Source: Lonicera japonica
Lineage: Eukaryota > Streptophyta > Magnoliopsida > Dipsacales > Caprifoliaceae
Reading direction: 5' to 3'
Length of the DNA: 64,000 nt
Assembly: GCA_021464415.1 (NCBI GenBank)
Contig: JAKCWG010000139.1
Coordinates: 1 to 64,000 of the forward strand
Positions within the stretch are counted from its first letter, which is position 1; each line of letters opens with the position of its first letter. Below, in pieces: positions 45,176 to 55,219 of this stretch. The notes below the pieces were generated by a model. The model saw only the letters and a program-made list of their open reading frames with translations, was not told the origin of the DNA and did not search any database. The translations under genes and the position numbers were made by a program.

Positions 45176-46993
45176 GGGGGCTATTATTTACACCCCCCAT
45201 TTATGTCACTAACACCACCATTGTCACAAACACCCTCTTCATTCTAATTTTAGTCACAACACCCACCACCCAATTAAAAGTTAATACAAACCTTAATTAA
45301 AAATAAAATTACTTAACATTGATTAACATTGAAAGAGAAGAAGATTCTCTCACCTTCTCCCACTCGTCCCTCACCTAATGACAGGTGAGTGGATTCATAC
45401 ATACTTACCCCACATTAGGTGAATGTGTTGCAAGTGACTCACCTAATATAAGGCAATGGAGTGCAGAGTGTACTGGAGTATTTCTAAATTAGACTCACCT
45501 AATGACAGGTGAGGATTCACACACGCTCACCCCACATTAGGTGAATATGTTGTAAGTAACTCGCCTAATAACACACACTCGTCTCACATGGGGTGAGTGT
45601 GTCTATACACACTCGCCTTATTTAAATAGAGTTGTAATTAGATTACTCTCCTTATATAAAAGCGAGTCAAGTCTGGACAGAACCCATTTTATACTCTGTT
45701 CTGGGGATTACATCTTTGTTTCAATTTGAATGTTGTAGAATGATGTATGAAAGCTAATACACATTAATACACCAATAATAACAATTATAATACATCTTTG
45801 GCTTCATTTTGGAGTGAAATTTCATCACCAACTTTTTTTTGAACTTCTTCTTTCTCCACTATCTCATGAACATTGCTTCTTGTTTATCATAATCTAAGCT
45901 TCAAACTTCCCACCAATAATGTTTGTGCTTCGATTTGATTGTGATTTCTTGATTTTGAGAGCTCAAATGATAAAGAAGTGAGTTTCTTCTCTCTCTATCT
46001 TTTTACTTGAAGTAATGAAATGTGATTGTGAATGGGGGGAAATAGGAGATATATGTTTAATTATTTGGGTTAATATTTGATTGGTTTTAATACGACCTAC
46101 AGTGATATCGCATGAAACCCGCAAACACAACGAATTGGTTATGCGAACCCCGACACAGATACACACGAAAACTGTAGAAAATTAATAAACTTTGGACTAT
46201 TTCTACAATTAGATTTGAATGGTACCGCGAGTTGTTGCTTATAAAGAAGCAAGAACCTTGGTATATAATGATAGATTGATTGATGGACACCGCGACCCAA
46301 CATCTATAGAGATGAGAACCTTGGTATACGCGAATGGCGCCACAATTGATGATGGTGAATCAATTGATAAGTCGAATGAACATTACGGACAAACCGGATT
46401 TGTTCAACATGTTCTAAAAGAACAAAGGAGAAACGCTCACACAATTTTATTAATCCATAGCTCTCTAATAAAATAATACAATCACCCCCTTTAAATAGGG
46501 TGTAGAAAAGAATTAGTAATCCTAATACAATAAGAAAAGTAAAACAATCCTAATTGACTAAATATTCCTAATTGAATATCATATTTGACTAAGGAAATAT
46601 TCTTAAAATAATTCTAATTGAATAAGGAAAACATTCCTAATCCTAATTGAATAATAAAATAATAAACAAGTCCTATAATTTAAAAATAATTAAAATACGA
46701 TCTTCTTTGAATTTTCTTGCATGAGCTCTTGTAATCGGACCCATGAAAACTTGATTTGGGCATATGTATGCTTCAATCCACATGCTTGATTATGTGCTAG
46801 TCTTGTCCGCATCAGGTTTATTAAAAAATTAATAAATAGACAGGTTAATGTTTTATGTATTGGATAAATAAGTTAAGTAATGGTTAAGTGAGAGGGTGTT
46901 TGTGACAAAAAGTGGGGTGTTGAAAAATGAGTTTTATCAAATTATAAATGGTGGTGTTTGTGACAAAATTGAGGAGTGTAAATAATATCACCC
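45176..46993 (+). mobile_element. Small derivative of the PMD transposon, inserted in it
   Basis: The TIRs GGGGGCTATTATTTACACC and GGGTGATATTATTTACACT are flanked by a perfect 8-bp duplication TAAATAAA (45168-45175 and 46994-47001). Both ends match the ends of the large element in the opposite orientation, including the GGTGAG/CTCACC subterminal repeats. About 1.09 kb remains after removing its solo LTR, with no coding region, so it is an internal-deletion derivative that landed in its own relative. Confidence 0.88.
46088..46814 (-). repeat. Solo LTR of family A
   Basis: It matches the LTRs at 1406-2138 and 2537-3264 along its length, in the same orientation. The perfect duplication GGTTT (46083-46087 and 46815-46819) shows insertion followed by LTR-LTR recombination. 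The first bases are TAAT instead of TGAT, a point mutation in the terminal dinucleotide. Confidence 0.9.
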
Positions 46994-47040
46994 TAAATAA
47001 AGCAAAAGTTACATCTTAAATTAAAAACTTACTTCTATTT

Positions 47041-47532
47041 CAATTAAGTCATCCAGTATCTCCCGTAAGGATACAATGGCCGTGCATGTATCACCACTAC
47101 ATTGTTAAGCTTTCCATTTACACATCCGTGGTAACATCTCCTTGTACACAATGTTGGAAATCGGGTGTAGGCAAGCACTGAAGTGCTCAAATATTCATAA
47201 CAATACCAAACATAACAATTAATAAACAATCGATAAGATACACAATTGAGAGAATAAGACTAGTAATGTACCACTACAAGAGTCAAACATCCACTTATCA
47301 ACTTCACTCCGGATCTCAAAGCAAGTTCCAACTGCTGGTACATATGTGCTAGAATGGCTTTTCCCCATGCTATTTCACCCACCTTCTTCATATCTTTCAA
47401 GGCCCCTAAGTAGTAAACAAACACCTTCGTTTTTGTCTTATCCGGGAAAATGACACATCCCAGCAAGTATAGAAGATATCCCCTAACACATTGATCTAAC
47501 TCTTCCTCCGTCGAATCACTTATAGCTCGACC
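47041..47532 (-). pseudogene. PMD pseudogene, central part
   Basis: This part reads YLLGCVIFPDKTKTKVFVYY with GEIAWGKAILAHMY and GCLTLVV, strong matches to the plant mobile domain core. A donor-like GT follows at about 47270, and a further coding relic (WYCYEYLST, PRMCKWKA) lies at 47050-47215. The LTR element 47538-52022 separates it from the N-terminal half; the two sides join in frame at VYK|GRA if it and one TSD copy are taken out. Confidence 0.8.
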
Positions 47533-47537
47533 CTTAT

Positions 47538-48313
47538 TGATATGATCCGGTCTAGCTTCAATTTCTATTCAACCATGGTGGTTTGTGGCATTCTAAATGA
47601 TGATCCGCACATGATGAATCACAAGGATAGAGCATGGAAATTCAAATGGAATTTTATAGAATTTCACATGCTTGAAGCAAGGAGCTTAAATGATAATCAT
47701 ACATTTAATGGAGTTCCTAAGGACTGGGCGTGGAAGTTCAAGAGGTTAAAACGGCAAGGAGTCCCAGTGGAATAATCTAGAAGATATTAATTTAAATTGT
47801 TTTTAAATTAATAGGGCTTCTTGAGTCTCATTATTCAATTAGGAATTAGAATTAGTAGTTTCCTTTTTGAATATTTTCCTTATTGTCTTATTATTAATTT
47901 CCTTATTGTGTTAGGATTATTCTAGATGTTATTATTTTCCTTTTCTAAGTAGGAATTAGTTTCCTTTTTGAATTAGGATTCTAAGGCTTTGTTTACTCCT
48001 ATTTAAAGGAGGCACATTATTGTTTTAAAATAAGTTTTGATGATTAATTAAATTGAGAGCTTTCTCTTTGTGTTCTTTAAGAGCATGTTGAACATGTTGA
48101 ATTGAATAAATTCAATTGTTCTTGACTTATCAATCTAGCAATCATACTAGATTGTGGCGTCATTCATTATACCGAGGTTCGCGCTTCTTTAAGCGTTGGG
48201 TTGAGGTTCCATCTTCCATCTTTTCGACGTATTCCAAGGTTCTTGCTACGTTTGTAGTTCAAGGGTTGAGGATCCATTAGCCTGGCTAGGAAAGACGATC
48301 CGGGTTCGCGTCA
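47538..48313 (+). repeat. 5' LTR of the young family B element
   Basis: Bounded by TGATATGATCC and GGGTTCGCGTCA. It has a TATTTAAAGG box at about 48000-48009, a candidate TATA element that is also present in family A LTRs (CTTTAAATAGGG on the other strand). Confidence 0.92.
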
Positions 48314-48439
48314 TTGGTATCAGAGGAGACTTTTCTATCCAGGTTTTCTATCTTAGTTTCTTGTTCTTTCAATTTCATAGTATATTCTTGAAACCCTAGG
48401 CCTTCATTCTTGTTAATCATATTCCAAAAAAAATTGTGT

Positions 48440-48451
48440 TAGGGTTTATAG

Positions 48452-48486
<35 letters not shown>

Positions 48487-48647
48487 GCGCGTGAACAGTG
48501 TCAATGAACAGTGCCGTGAATAGTAATCGGTGAACAGTGCTGTGAATAGTAATCGGTGAACAGTGCCGCGTGAATAGTAATCGCATGAACAGTGCCGCGT
48601 GAATAGTAATCGCATGAACAGTGATTTGGCGTGAACAGTGTTTTCTG

Positions 48648-48684
<37 letters not shown>

Positions 48685-48700
48685 AGAATTCTGAATTGCT
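48440..48700 (+). repeat. Leader minisatellite between long A-tracts
   Basis: A run of about 35 A, then six or seven copies of a GTGAACAGTGCCG(C)GTGAATAGTAATCG-like unit, then a second run of about 34 A. The older copy has the complementary arrangement at 42720-42900 with fewer units and short T-tracts. It lies in the untranslated leader. Confidence 0.85.
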
Positions 48701-49378
48701 CGTAAACCCTAGAAAAAAAAATTGATTATTGTGTATAGGGTTTCGTTGTTTTGAATTGGATTACAACAAAGTTGGAATGTTGAAGCGAAAACCCTAGGTT
48801 GTTTATTCTTCGTCGAATAGCGATTCAATTGCTGCGAATTTGGGCGCTATTATTGAAATTGAGGATTTAAGTTGAACCCTAGAAAATTCCGAATAATATT
48901 CAATCGTTTGAGTTTGTTGATCCTTGTTGCATCTTCATTCTAATTGGGATTCTTATTTTGTGTTCCATATAAATCTATTTTGCTTGGAAAATCTAGAAAG
49001 CCATAGGATATTTGATTTGCATTAATTAAGGATTTGATTGTTGCCTATTGTTTGGAAATCTGCTTGCATTATTCTAGCAATTCTAGAAATTCGTTTGGCT
49101 CATTAATATTGCTAGAATTTGGTTTCTTGAGTCCTTATAATCATTGTGAAGGCGTTCAATCTAGGTGTGCGATTGGTTGTTGGGGACTTGCGATATATTC
49201 ATATTGTTCAACTTGTTTTAAAAGTTCCAAGGAGAAAAATTGTGAGGTTTTTTATTACTTGAGTGACAAACACGAGAGAAAAAAAAAATGTGTGATACTT
49301 GAGTGATACACGTAAGGGAGTGCGTGAGGAAATTTTTATTTCTTTATTTGTACTAATCCTTATTTTGGCAGCGCAAGA

Positions 49379-51484
49379 ATGTCTTATTTTAATTTTGAGC
49401 AAAGTTGGCGTGATGAGGAGTTTAAAAGGGATAGTGCGCGAGTAAAAAATCTAGAAATTAGACGGCGCATGCGGTTAAGTGAAACTCCTAATGGGGAAAG
49501 GAGAAAACAAAATTTGGGTAGCAGCACGAAAAAGACTTACTTGTTTGATGATGAGGATTGTTCTAAGTTTAACGAATTGTTTACCAAAACTTATGAGCAA
49601 TTTAAGAGGAGGGAAAGTTTTGTGCCAACCCAAATTGAAGAGCATGCCGTAGAAGGTGAATTGCTAGCTAAATGTGGTGACCCAAGCGTGCGAGCAAATA
49701 TATTTCGAACTAGATGCCTCGTGCAAGAGAAGGTGTGTAGTTTGATAATTTATGGGGGAGTTTACTCAAACTTTGCTAGCACAACAATGATTGAGAAGTT
49801 GAATCTGCCTACGTTCAAGCACCCGTGTCCTTATAAGTTGCAATGGCTGAATGATAATGGAGTGATAAAGGTGAATGAGCAAGTGCTTATTTCTCTTGGC
49901 ATTGGGAAGTACAAGGATGAAGTCTTATGCGATGTGGTTCCAATGCAAGCCGGCCACATGATTTTGGGTCGACAATGGCAACTTGATAGGCAAGTCAATT
50001 ATAATGGCGTTTCCAATAAGTACTCTTTCAAGATGAATGAGAGAACCATTTCTCTTATTCCATTGCCACCAAAGCAAGCTTATGAAGATCAAATGAAGTT
50101 ACAAAAGGAGAGTGATCAAAAAAGAGAGAGTGAGCGAAAACAAGAGAAGAGTGGTGAAGGAGTGGAAAGGAAAGAGTGCGAAGATGAAAAGAAAGAAGGA
50201 GAGAGAAAAATAAAAGAGAGTAATGAAAAGAGAGAGGCTGAGGTAATAGAGCGAGAAAAAGAAAATTCAGTGATCTTTAGTGAGAATGAGTTTGAAAAAG
50301 ACTTGAGTAAAGTGAGGGAGATTGAGGCAAAAAAGAGTGAATCGGAGGAAGTATTTTCAAATACTAACAATCTTAATCATGTTTTGCCTATATCTATTGT
50401 GTCTTATTTGCAGGGAGTTGGAGATCAACACCAAGGAAAAGTTGAGTTGGCACATGGCCAACAAGCTTTAAAGCAAAGAGTTGGTGAGTTTTCTAAGTTG
50501 GAATTGGTAAGTTGTTCTCCGAAGAAATTATTTGGATTTAAAACAAAGTATGGCTTGTTTGAATGGGTAACTAATTCTTTGATTTTGAATAATGCTTTTA
50601 TGAGTTTAAAGAATCAAATTTTTGAGCCATTCTTGGGAAAAATTGTTTTGAAAGGCTTTGATCATTGGAATATCACATTGTCATGTAGCAATAGTAGTTT
50701 AAATTGTTACTTATCGATTAGTTGGAATGATCAATTGCTTATGATGAGTTTTGTTGCGCTAACCGCTAACCTCAAGAAGTGCACTCTTGGCACGAATGAG
50801 ACTATGTTTCTTTGCTTTGATGAGAGTGTTGTAGGTAAGCCGGCTTTAGCGGGGGAGTTCCGTAGCATGGCAGCCGTGGAGCTTGATGAGTTCAAAAAGA
50901 ATTCTGAAATTCAATGCAGAGGGAAGCAAGGAATTTCCAAGGTAGCCATGGAAGCGAGGAGGATCTTTGCAAAGGGAAGAGAAGAGATTCTAGCTAAAGA
51001 ACCGGAGTTGGAAGTTGATGAAGTGGAGCATATTGACTTCATTGGTGTGGACAAGTATGATTTCCATCCGAATTATCAGCCGGGAAGTTTCTTCAATGAA
51101 CTAAAGTTAATCGAGTTGAAGCATAGCCTCAAGTTCGATGAATTCCGTTTGTCAAAGAAGGCCAAGCTGCAAATTGGAAGATGTGGGTTGAATCAAACAA
51201 AGCTTAGCAAAGATTCGAGGACGAATCTTCTTGAAGAAGAGGGGTATGATATGATCCGGTCTAGCTTCAATTTCTATTCAACCATGGTGGTTTGTGGCAT
51301 TCTAAATGATGATCCGCACATGATGAATCACAAGGATAGAGCATGGAAATTCAAATGGAATTTTATAGAATTTCACATGCTTGAAGCAAGGAGCTTAAAT
51401 GATAATCATACATTTAATGGAGTTCCTAAGGACTGGGCGTGGAAGTTCAAGAGGTTAAAACGGCAAGGAGTCCCAGTGGAATAA
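49379..51484 (+). CDS. Family B protein: retropepsin-like domain plus unknown C-terminal domain
   Basis: An uninterrupted 701-codon ORF starts about 1.07 kb after the primer site. Residues 1-105 contain a short basic stretch but no capsid or zinc knuckle. Residues of about 106-215 match the Ty3/gypsy aspartic protease region (NIFRTRCLVQEKVCSLII, then GHMILGRQWQLDRQ). The catalytic Asp is replaced by Tyr125 (codon TAT at 49751-49753; GAT in the older copy), so protease activity is not expected. Residues of about 215-310 are Lys/Glu-rich, probably helical. Residues of about 370-620 (KGFDHWNITLSC..., FIGVDKYDFHPNYQPGSF) match nothing I recognise but are conserved in the second copy. The end (DSRTNLLEEEGYDM) is the usual gypsy polyprotein terminus, after which the frame enters the LTR. 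Confidence 0.85.
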   Translation: MSYFNFEQSWRDEEFKRDSARVKNLEIRRRMRLSETPNGERRKQNLGSSTKKTYLFDDEDCSKFNELFTKTYEQFKRRESFVPTQIEEHAVEGELLAKCGDPSVRANIFRTRCLVQEKVCSLIIYGGVYSNFASTTMIEKLNLPTFKHPCPYKLQWLNDNGVIKVNEQVLISLGIGKYKDEVLCDVVPMQAGHMILGRQWQLDRQVNYNGVSNKYSFKMNERTISLIPLPPKQAYEDQMKLQKESDQKRESERKQEKSGEGVERKECEDEKKEGERKIKESNEKREAEVIEREKENSVIFSENEFEKDLSKVREIEAKKSESEEVFSNTNNLNHVLPISIVSYLQGVGDQHQGKVELAHGQQALKQRVGEFSKLELVSCSPKKLFGFKTKYGLFEWVTNSLILNNAFMSLKNQIFEPFLGKIVLKGFDHWNITLSCSNSSLNCYLSISWNDQLLMMSFVALTANLKKCTLGTNETMFLCFDESVVGKPALAGEFRSMAAVELDEFKKNSEIQCRGKQGISKVAMEARRIFAKGREEILAKEPELEVDEVEHIDFIGVDKYDFHPNYQPGSFFNELKLIELKHSLKFDEFRLSKKAKLQIGRCGLNQTKLSKDSRTNLLEEEGYDMIRSSFNFYSTMVVCGILNDDPHMMNHKDRAWKFKWNFIEFHMLEARSLNDNHTFNGVPKDWAWKFKRLKRQGVPVE

Positions 51485-52022
51485 TCTAGAAGATATTAAT
51501 TTAAATTGTTTTTAAATTAATAGGGCTTCTTGAGTCTCATTATTCAATTAGGAATTAGAATTAGTAGTTTCCTTTTTGAATATTTTCCTTATTGTCTTAT
51601 TATTAATTTCCTTATTGTGTTAGGATTATTCTAGATGTTATTATTTTCCTTTTCTAAGTAGGAATTAGTTTCCTTTTTGAATTAGGATTCTAAGGCTTTG
51701 TTTACTCCTATTTAAAGGAGGCACATTATTGTTTTAAAATAAGTTTTGATGATTAATTAAATTGAGAGCTTTCTCTTTGTGTTCTTTAAGAGCATGTTGA
51801 ACATGTTGAATTGAATAAATTCAATTGTTCTTGACTTATCAATCTAGCAATCATACTAGATTGTGGCGTCATTCATTATACCGAGGTTCGCGCTTCTTTA
51901 AGCGTTGGGTTGAGGTTCCATCTTCCATCTTTTCGACGTATTCCAAGGTTCTTGCTACGTTTGTAGTTCAAGGGTTGAGGATCCATTAGCCTGGCTAGGA
52001 AAGACGATCCGGGTTCGCGTCA
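51247..52022 (+). repeat. 3' LTR of the young family B element
   Basis: No difference from the 5' LTR was found by eye. The element's ORF reads 79 codons into it and stops at 51482-51484. Confidence 0.92.
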
Positions 52023-52871
52023 CTTATACACTAACTTAATCCAATCTAGCCTCACTGCAAAGGCTTTATCACATTCCTTACTCACATTCTCCTTTGTAAC
52101 ACCCAAACTACTTGCCACTACGTTAATCGTTATATTTTCACCTATGTCTTTTAATCCCTCCTCGAAACTAAAACAAGATCCATCGACCCTAACACCAAGG
52201 ATGGTTCTCACGTCATCCAGCGTGATCATCTCAACGAATGGGAGATGAAATGTGTTCGTGTCGGGTTGCCATTACTCAACAAATACAGAAATAGCAACTT
52301 AGTTGAAGCAACGGTAGTTGTGATCTATCAATGGTGATAAACCTTTATTTTTTACTCGAATTTGCACTGCATCAACCTCCTTACTCAAATCCCAAGACTT
52401 AAACTTTGGCCAGCAAGAACTCGTGTATAATTTCCTTGTTCCTTCCTGCATTAATTCAAATAATTAGCAACAATTATATACATGTTTATAGAGAGTAATA
52501 ATTGAATGCTTAGATTATATAAAAACTAGAATATTGATTAAGTAAATAAATACCAATTCTCCATTTCGAATAGCATATGCAATATGATCCTTAAACGTTG
52601 TCAAAACACGTTTGTCCACTGGCCCGCCGTCATCTTCTTTAGAGGCAATGCTGGACCCTTCACCTACATCATGTACGGGGGCCTCCGGAACCACTTATTC
52701 GGCTTGGTGCTCCGTTTGGGTTTGACTTGGTGAGTAACCAGGGGTATACGACAAAGAATCATGAACAAGAATTGCTAATTCAATCGGTGTAGCTTTTCCT
52801 TTCCCTTTGCGAACGTATTGTATGGTTTTTCTTTGTCTCTTAGAAGCAGTCATTCGTCTATTCCGAGTCAT
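52023..52871 (-). pseudogene. PMD pseudogene, N-terminal half
   Basis: Exon 1 runs from an ATG at 52871 to a donor at 52554|52553, followed by a 108-bp intron and an exon from 52445. The N-terminus is basic (TASKRQRKTIQYVRKGKGK). The second exon carries WQPDTNTFHLPF and MITLDDVRTILGVRVDG, diagnostic for plant mobile domain (MAIN-like) proteins, and ends VRLDWIKLVYK at the LTR element. Three in-frame stops are visible (one in exon 1, two in exon 2 before MITLDDV). PMD proteins are linked to silencing and development when domesticated; this copy is transposon-borne and dead. Confidence 0.85.
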
Positions 52872-54520
52872 GCCTAAAACAAAGAAGTTTAACATTAATA
52901 AAATTGGAATATATGTGAACAGACTTATATATGATAAACATAAATGTAATATGACTTAATAATGTAATATGTTATTTTATGTCTAAGAGATTTTAGTAGA
53001 GATGCATAGTTCAAACAGCTTGCAAACTTTTAAATTCGAACTTTTGGGCTATATATCATTTTTCTAATATATCATTTTCTAATATAAAACAAGAGTGGCT
53101 AATGTTGTTTAAGTAAGAATGATATGTACCACCCCCTTGCCTAGTTGTTTATTACATCAGCTATTTTACAATCGCAACTAAAAAATTATCTTTTATTACG
53201 AATGCTAATGGCCACTCTGAAGTTAATAATTAATCTTTATTACATAACTGGAAGCTTCTAACTAAGCTTTATCAATTTGCACAGCTAAAACAATCTTGAA
53301 TTGATGTGTATAATATTTTTTGGATGCATCCTATTGTAGTGAAGTTTTAGAACAGACTACAACATGGTTTGTTAAGTTTACACTTGAAGAAATAACTGTT
53401 TCTGGGGAATCCTTCTATAAAGGGTACAACTTAATATACTTTTTTTTTTAATTTGCTAGAGAATCATCTTATTCAGCATAGTATATTATCATTACTGAAA
53501 GAAAATCCATCATGAAAGTAAAGAAACACAATAAAAAAAGGAGAAAGCTAGAAAAAGTTGGACGAATTCCACTAGTAATCTGCTCCAGAGTTTTAAAAGA
53601 ATCCATGGTACAACATAGGAAAAAGAACGATCAATATGGATGCTTATGCACCTCCTATGCCGTCAACATATATGGATGCTTGACCGCTTGCTCTGCCATC
53701 AACCTCAAAGCGGGGTCAATGCGTAAGAGGCATGATAACAAGTCTTGTCCTAGTGCATCTAGGGTCGAGGCAACTGTATCAAAATCCTTCGCTGGTAGCC
53801 CATCAACCCAGTTATCCCAACTACGAGGTCTAGGGGTGACTTCAAAAAAACCCAAATAGTCTAAATCCTCTGAAGTGCAAAACCCATGTAATTGCGGACA
53901 GATCGAGCTCCTCTAGAGTGGTAAATGTAGAGTCGACAAAATCTACACCCTTTACTCATTACCTCTACAAAAATCAAACGACACTGATTTAATAAACATT
54001 CAATGTAACGCTATTTATTATGTCACTGGCGGTCACTACCCTCAGTTTTTCCAATTCCATCTCAGCAACCCACTATCCCCTTCTGCAGTTCTGCCATTCG
54101 GGATAGCATCGTCTCTAAACTCCAACTTTACCCATACAACTTAATATACTTAATATAATTGCTAGCTGGAAGAAGTTTTATTCCAAAATGCTGTCTTGTT
54201 TAATTGGTTTGGGATTTTAGTTAAATCTAGTGTTTGTCAGCTATTACATCAATACACAACTAAAAAAGCCCTAAATCAAATATAAAGAGTGGGAGAGAGG
54301 AGATGAGCACATACCAAAAATAACAGTCGCAAAGGTGGGAGAAGGTTTTTATCGGTCATTGATGGCTGGCCTTCGGTGCGGTCTACGCAGGTGAGAGACG
54401 AGCGAGACAGCTACACGGGTGAGAGCTACGAATGTGAGAGATGGTCGGGAGAGTTACGAAGGTCAGAGCTACGAATGGATTCTTCCTTTTCAATGTTAAG
54501 TAGTTTTAATTTTAATTAAT
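52872..54520. other. Right part of the PMD transposon outside its PMD gene
   Basis: The sequence directly upstream of the PMD start has an acceptor-like TTTTAG, so a 5' non-coding exon may exist. The rest is AT-rich apart from the kinase-derived fragment. From about 54330 GTGAGAG-type subterminal motifs lead into the TIR, which ends in runs of G (54589-54600 and 54637-54647). Confidence 0.5.
53655..53855 (-). pseudogene. Captured protein-kinase (CDK-like) C-lobe fragment
   Basis: The 66-codon minus-strand frame includes LPAKDFDTVASTLDALGQDL and LRIDPALRLMAEQAVKHPYM. This has the spacing of the kinase subdomain XI end of cyclin-dependent kinases (W...dL..v...Ld..G.dLL...L..DP..R..a..A..HpY). 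The rest of the kinase was not recognised, and the ATP-binding and catalytic loops are absent. It lies within the PMD transposon in the same orientation as the PMD gene, as in Pack-type gene capture. Confidence 0.6.
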
Positions 54521-54662
54521 GTTTGTATTAACTTTTAATTGGGTGAAAATTGGGTGGTGCGTGTTTGTGACTAAAAATTGACATGAGGGGGGGGGGGGTG
54601 TTTGTGACAATGGTGGTGTTAGTGACAAAAATTGGGAGGGGGGGGGGTAAATAATAGCCCCC

Positions 54663-55219
54663 TAAATTATAGCCATGCAACCACAAATTTAAAATAAACT
54701 TTTTCTTTTATAAGGATAATCAAAATGTAAAGTGTGTGGTGTTATAGCTACAAAATTAGGGGGTTTGGTGGCCTCATTACATAAAATTTATAATATATAC
54801 ATACACAACACCAAAACCCAAATTTTCTCACTTCCAACGCAAACAACCGAACCTAAACCCCCATATTCGGCTCCCAACTTGCTTTGCTACTTTCAATATT
54901 TTGATCAAGTATTTTTTTTTTATTTTTTTTGCTTAAGCATTGACATTACATTTATCTTTAAAACTTCTTGTGTTTAACATTTTTTCCCTTTTTGTAGTTT
55001 TTCATTCAAAGAAGCCATGGAAGATGAAAAAAAATTCACGTTTCGAGTCTGTGGAGGGTTCTCTGTAGCAGATCCAATTCGAAGCAGAGGAGGATTTGGA
55101 ATTTCATCCATTTATCTTAGGAATTAGTTTTTATTTTTATTTTTTTTAGATTAGTTTGCAATTTTTATTTTTTATGTAATATTAATTTTCTTATTATAAT
55201 AAGTAAATTAGATTAATAT
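54663..55219. other. Host sequence right of the PMD transposon
   Basis: About 560 bp of AT-rich sequence. If the transposon inserted upstream of MOC1, this is the displaced original 5' region of that gene. A 36-codon plus-strand frame from ATG 55017 (MEDEKKFTFRVCGGFSVADP...) to TAG 55127 follows a pyrimidine/T-rich tract. It has no recognised domain and could be a first exon or chance. Confidence 0.4.

Larger units (their letters stand above)
47538..52022 (+). mobile_element. Family B LTR retrotransposon, young copy (protease-only type)
   Basis: Two 776-bp LTRs (47538-48313 and 51247-52022) look identical throughout. The duplication CTTAT is perfect (47533-47537 and 52023-52027). A TTGGTATCAGAGG primer site starts at about 48312, and a purine tract GAAGAAGAGGGG precedes the 3' LTR. 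The internal 2.9 kb holds a repeat-rich leader and one ORF. It lacks capsid, zinc knuckle, RT, RNase H and integrase, so it depends on other elements, yet it transposed very recently. It interrupts the PMD pseudogene. Confidence 0.93.
36533..54662 (-). mobile_element. PMD-carrying TIR transposon (Mutator-like?) with at least five nested insertions
   Basis: The ends match each other and the smaller element at 45176-46993: the right end read inward is GGGGGCTATTATTTACC and the left end is GGGCTAATATTTACG. The flanks TAATTTAC (36525-36532) and TAAATTAT (54663-54670) agree in 6 of 8, a decayed duplication. It carries a plant mobile domain (PMD) pseudogene, a kinase fragment and 124-bp subterminal repeats, all read on the minus strand. 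Removing the solo LTR 39068-44623, the element 45176-46993 and the LTR element 47538-52022 with their TSDs leaves about 6.25 kb. No transposase is seen, so it was probably moved by a relative. PMD genes are known from Mutator-type elements; an 8-bp duplication would also suit hAT. Confidence 0.78.

Noticed and set aside
54589..54647. G-runs as a quadruplex or regulatory signal
   Set aside because: They are expansions within the TIR (compare CCCCCC at 45195-45200 of the small relative). Their length may also be affected by sequencing error.
55017..55127. Short frame beginning MEDEKKFTF as a definite gene
   Set aside because: Too short and without a recognised family or a visible second exon. 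It is kept only as a note in the flank entry.
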